Position numbers and translations under genes: made by a program. The notes under the pieces were generated by a model. That model made no database searches and was not told where the DNA came from. It worked only from the letters and a program-made list of their open reading frames with translations. Positions 62,037 to 64,000 of a DNA stretch of 64,000 nt are shown one piece after another. The stretch comes from Sphaeroforma sirkka (Eukaryota > Opisthokonta > Ichthyosporea > Ichthyophonida). Every line of letters starts with the position of its first letter. The first letter of the stretch is position 1. The stretch covers positions 1 to 64,000 of the forward strand of contig LUCW03000319.1 in assembly GCA_001586965.3 (NCBI GenBank), read 5' to 3'.

Positions 62037-63334
62037 ACGGATTGAAATATTTATTTACAGTACGTGACCGGTGTAGTCTATATATCGTTGGCCAACGGCT
62101 AAGGAACCTGCTTTCTGGGCTGTTCTGGTTCGTACCTATACGGATTGAAATATTTATTTACAGTACGTGACCGGTGTAGTCTATATATCGTTGGCCAACG
62201 GCTAAGGAACCTGCTTTCTGGGCTGTTCTGGTTCGTACCTATACGGATTGAAATATTTATTTACAGTACGTGACCGGTGTAGTCTATATATCGTTGGCCA
62301 ACGGCTAAGGAACCTGCTTTCTGGGCTGTTCTGGTTCGTACCTATACGGATTGAAATATTTATTTACAGTACGTGACCGGTGTAGTATATATATCGTTGG
62401 CCAACGGCTAAGGAACCTGCTTTCTGGGCTGTTCTGGTTCGTACCTATACGGATTGAAATATTTATTTACAGTACGTGACCGGTGTAGTCTATATATCGT
62501 TGGCCAACGGCTAAGGAACCTGCTTTCTGGGCTGTTCTGGTTCGTACCTATACGGATTGAAATATTTATTTACAGTACGTGACCGGTGTAGTCTATATAT
62601 CGTTGGCCAACGGCTAAGGAACCTGCTTTCTGGGCTGTTCTGGTTCGTACCTATACGGATTGAAATATTTATTTACAGTACGTGACCGGTGTAGTCTATA
62701 TATCGTTGGCCAACGGCTAAGGAACCTGCTTTCTGGGCTGTTCTGGTTCGTACCTATACGGATTGAAATATTTATTTACAGTACGTGACCGGTGTAGTCT
62801 ATATATCGTTGGCCAACGGCTAAGGAACCTGCTTTCTGGGCTGTTCTGGTTCGTACCCATACGGATTGAAATATTTATTACAGTACGTGTACGTGACCGG
62901 TGTAGTCTATATATCGTTGGCCAACGGCTAAGGAACCTGCTTTCTGGGCTGTTCTGGTTCGTACCTATACGGATTGAAATATTTATTTACAGTACGTGAC
63001 CGGTGTAGTCTATATATCGTTGGCCAACGGCTAAGGAACCTGCTTTCTGGGCTGTTCTGGTTCGTACCTATACGGATTGAAATATTTATTTACAGTACGT
63101 GACCGGTGTAGTCTATATATCGTTGGCCAACGGCTAAGGAAACCTGCTTTCTGGGCTGTTCTGGTTCGTACCTATACGGATTGAAATATTTATTTACAGT
63201 ACGTGACCGGTGTAGTCTATATATCGTTGGCCAACGGCTAAGGAACCTGCTTTCTGGGCTGTTCTGGTTCGTACCTATACGGATTGAAATATTTATTTAC
63301 AGTACGTGACCGGTGTAGTCTATATATCGTTGGC

Positions 63335-63515
63335 CAACGGCTAGGAACCGCTTTCGTTCTGGGCTGTTCTGGTTCGTACCTATACGGATTGAAATATTTA
63401 TTTACAGTACGTGACCGGTGTAGTCTATATATCGTTGGCCAACGGCTAAGGAACCCTTTTCTGGCTGCTACCTATACGGATTTGGTTCGTACCTATACGT
63501 GATTGGATTAAATAT
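63335..63515. repeat. Cluster of disordered 103-bp monomers
   Basis: Two adjacent copies are irregular. One has GGCTAGGAACCGCTTTCG followed by a repeated TTCTGGGCTG. The other has AACCCTTTTCTGGCTGC, two CCTATACG segments in succession and GTGATTGGATTAAATA. Regular 103-bp copies resume at about 63,515. Confidence 0.75.
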
Positions 63516-64000
63516 TTATTTACAGTACGTGACCGGTGTAGTCTATATATCGTTGGCCAACGGCTAAGGAACCTGCTTTCTGGGCTGTTCTGGTTCGTAC
63601 CTATACGGATTGAAATATTTATTTACAGTACGTGACCGGTGTGTAGTCTATATATCGTTGGCCAACGGCTAAGGAACCTGCTTTCTGGGCTGTTCTGGTT
63701 CGTACCTATACGGATTGAAATATTTATTTACAGTACGTGACCGGTGTAGTCTATATATCGTTGGCCAACGGCTAAGGAACCTGCTTTCTGGGCTGTTCTG
63801 GTTCGTACCTATACGGATTGAAATATTTATTTAAAGTACGTGACAGGTGTAAAGTCTATATATCGTTGGTCAACGGTATTTATTTACAGTACGTGACCGG
63901 TGTAGTAGTCTATATATCGTTGGCCAACGGCTAAGAAACCTGCTTTCTGGGCTGTTCTCTGGTTCGTACCTATACGGATTGAAATATTTAGTACGTTACA

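Larger units (their letters stand above)
57861..64000 (-). repeat. 103-bp satellite array, reversed relative to array 1
   Basis: About 60 monomers of 103 bp running off the right edge. On the plus strand: GGCTAAGGAACCTGC, TTTCTGGGCTGTTCTGG, TTCGTACCTATACGGATTG, AAATATTTATTTACAG, TACGTGACCGGTGTAGTC, TATATATCGTTGGCCAAC. This is the reverse complement of the 99-mer of type 1a apart from 4 extra bases (AAATATTTATTTACAG against AAATATTTGCAG). Minor variants are GGCTAAGAAACC, GTGATAGGTG with GGTCAACGG, and TTTAAAGTACGTGACAGG. No gene is seen. Confidence 0.97.

Noticed and set aside
1-64000. CRISPR-like array of regular repeats
   Set aside because: The whole unit repeats with no unique spacers, there are no cas genes, and the rest of the window is eukaryotic retroelement.
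63900-64000. Telomere or subtelomere end
   Set aside because: No short telomeric repeat is present at either edge. The array simply runs out of the window.

Overview
This is eukaryotic DNA, almost certainly heterochromatin (centromeric, pericentromeric or subtelomeric). About 58 kb of the 64 kb is tandem satellite DNA, and the only recognisable coding sequence belongs to one Ty3/gypsy-type LTR retroelement. I see no host gene, rRNA, tRNA, CRISPR array or bacterial feature. The species cannot be told from the sequence. A chromodomain-bearing Ty3/gypsy element fits fungi, plants or animals.

Layout. (1) 1-19,674: about 199 copies of a 99-bp monomer in one orientation. The left part is varied (type 1a). 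Between about 4.3 and 8.6 kb the diagnostic bases change step by step. From 8,691 to 19,674 the array is almost uniform (type 1b), about 111 copies with no length change. (2) 19,675-25,578: a retroelement fossil on the minus strand, inserted in type 1b satellite. Its parts are a presumed LTR and leader, gag-like region, retropepsin, RT, RNase H, a Dam-methyltransferase-like segment, integrase and a chromodomain-like tail. (3) 25,579-26,066: five more 1b monomers. (4) 26,067-26,082: a perfect 16-bp palindrome where the satellite flips orientation. (5) 26,083 to about 57,415: about 390 copies of an 80-bp relative in the opposite orientation, made of two interleaved subtypes and multi-monomer duplications. 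(6) About 57,416-57,860: mosaic transition monomers. (7) 57,861-64,000: about 60 copies of a 103-bp monomer, again reversed relative to array 1, with its own higher-order repeat marked by a recurring partial monomer. The array runs off both ends of the window.

All three monomers are one superfamily. The 99-mer reverse complement and the 80-mer share a colinear 62-bp segment and differ by a net 19 bp in the remainder. The 103-mer is the 99-mer plus 4 bp. The outer arrays (1a on the left, 103-bp on the right) resemble each other most, and the derived types (1b, 80-bp) lie inside. This suggests layered expansion around an inverted centre. The very long open frames in the 99-bp array exist because 99 is divisible by three. 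They are open on both strands and I do not regard them as genes.

The strongest leads are the orientation switch at a palindrome that the monomer itself carries, and the Dam-methyltransferase-like segment between RNase H and integrase in a chromodomain-type Ty3/gypsy element.
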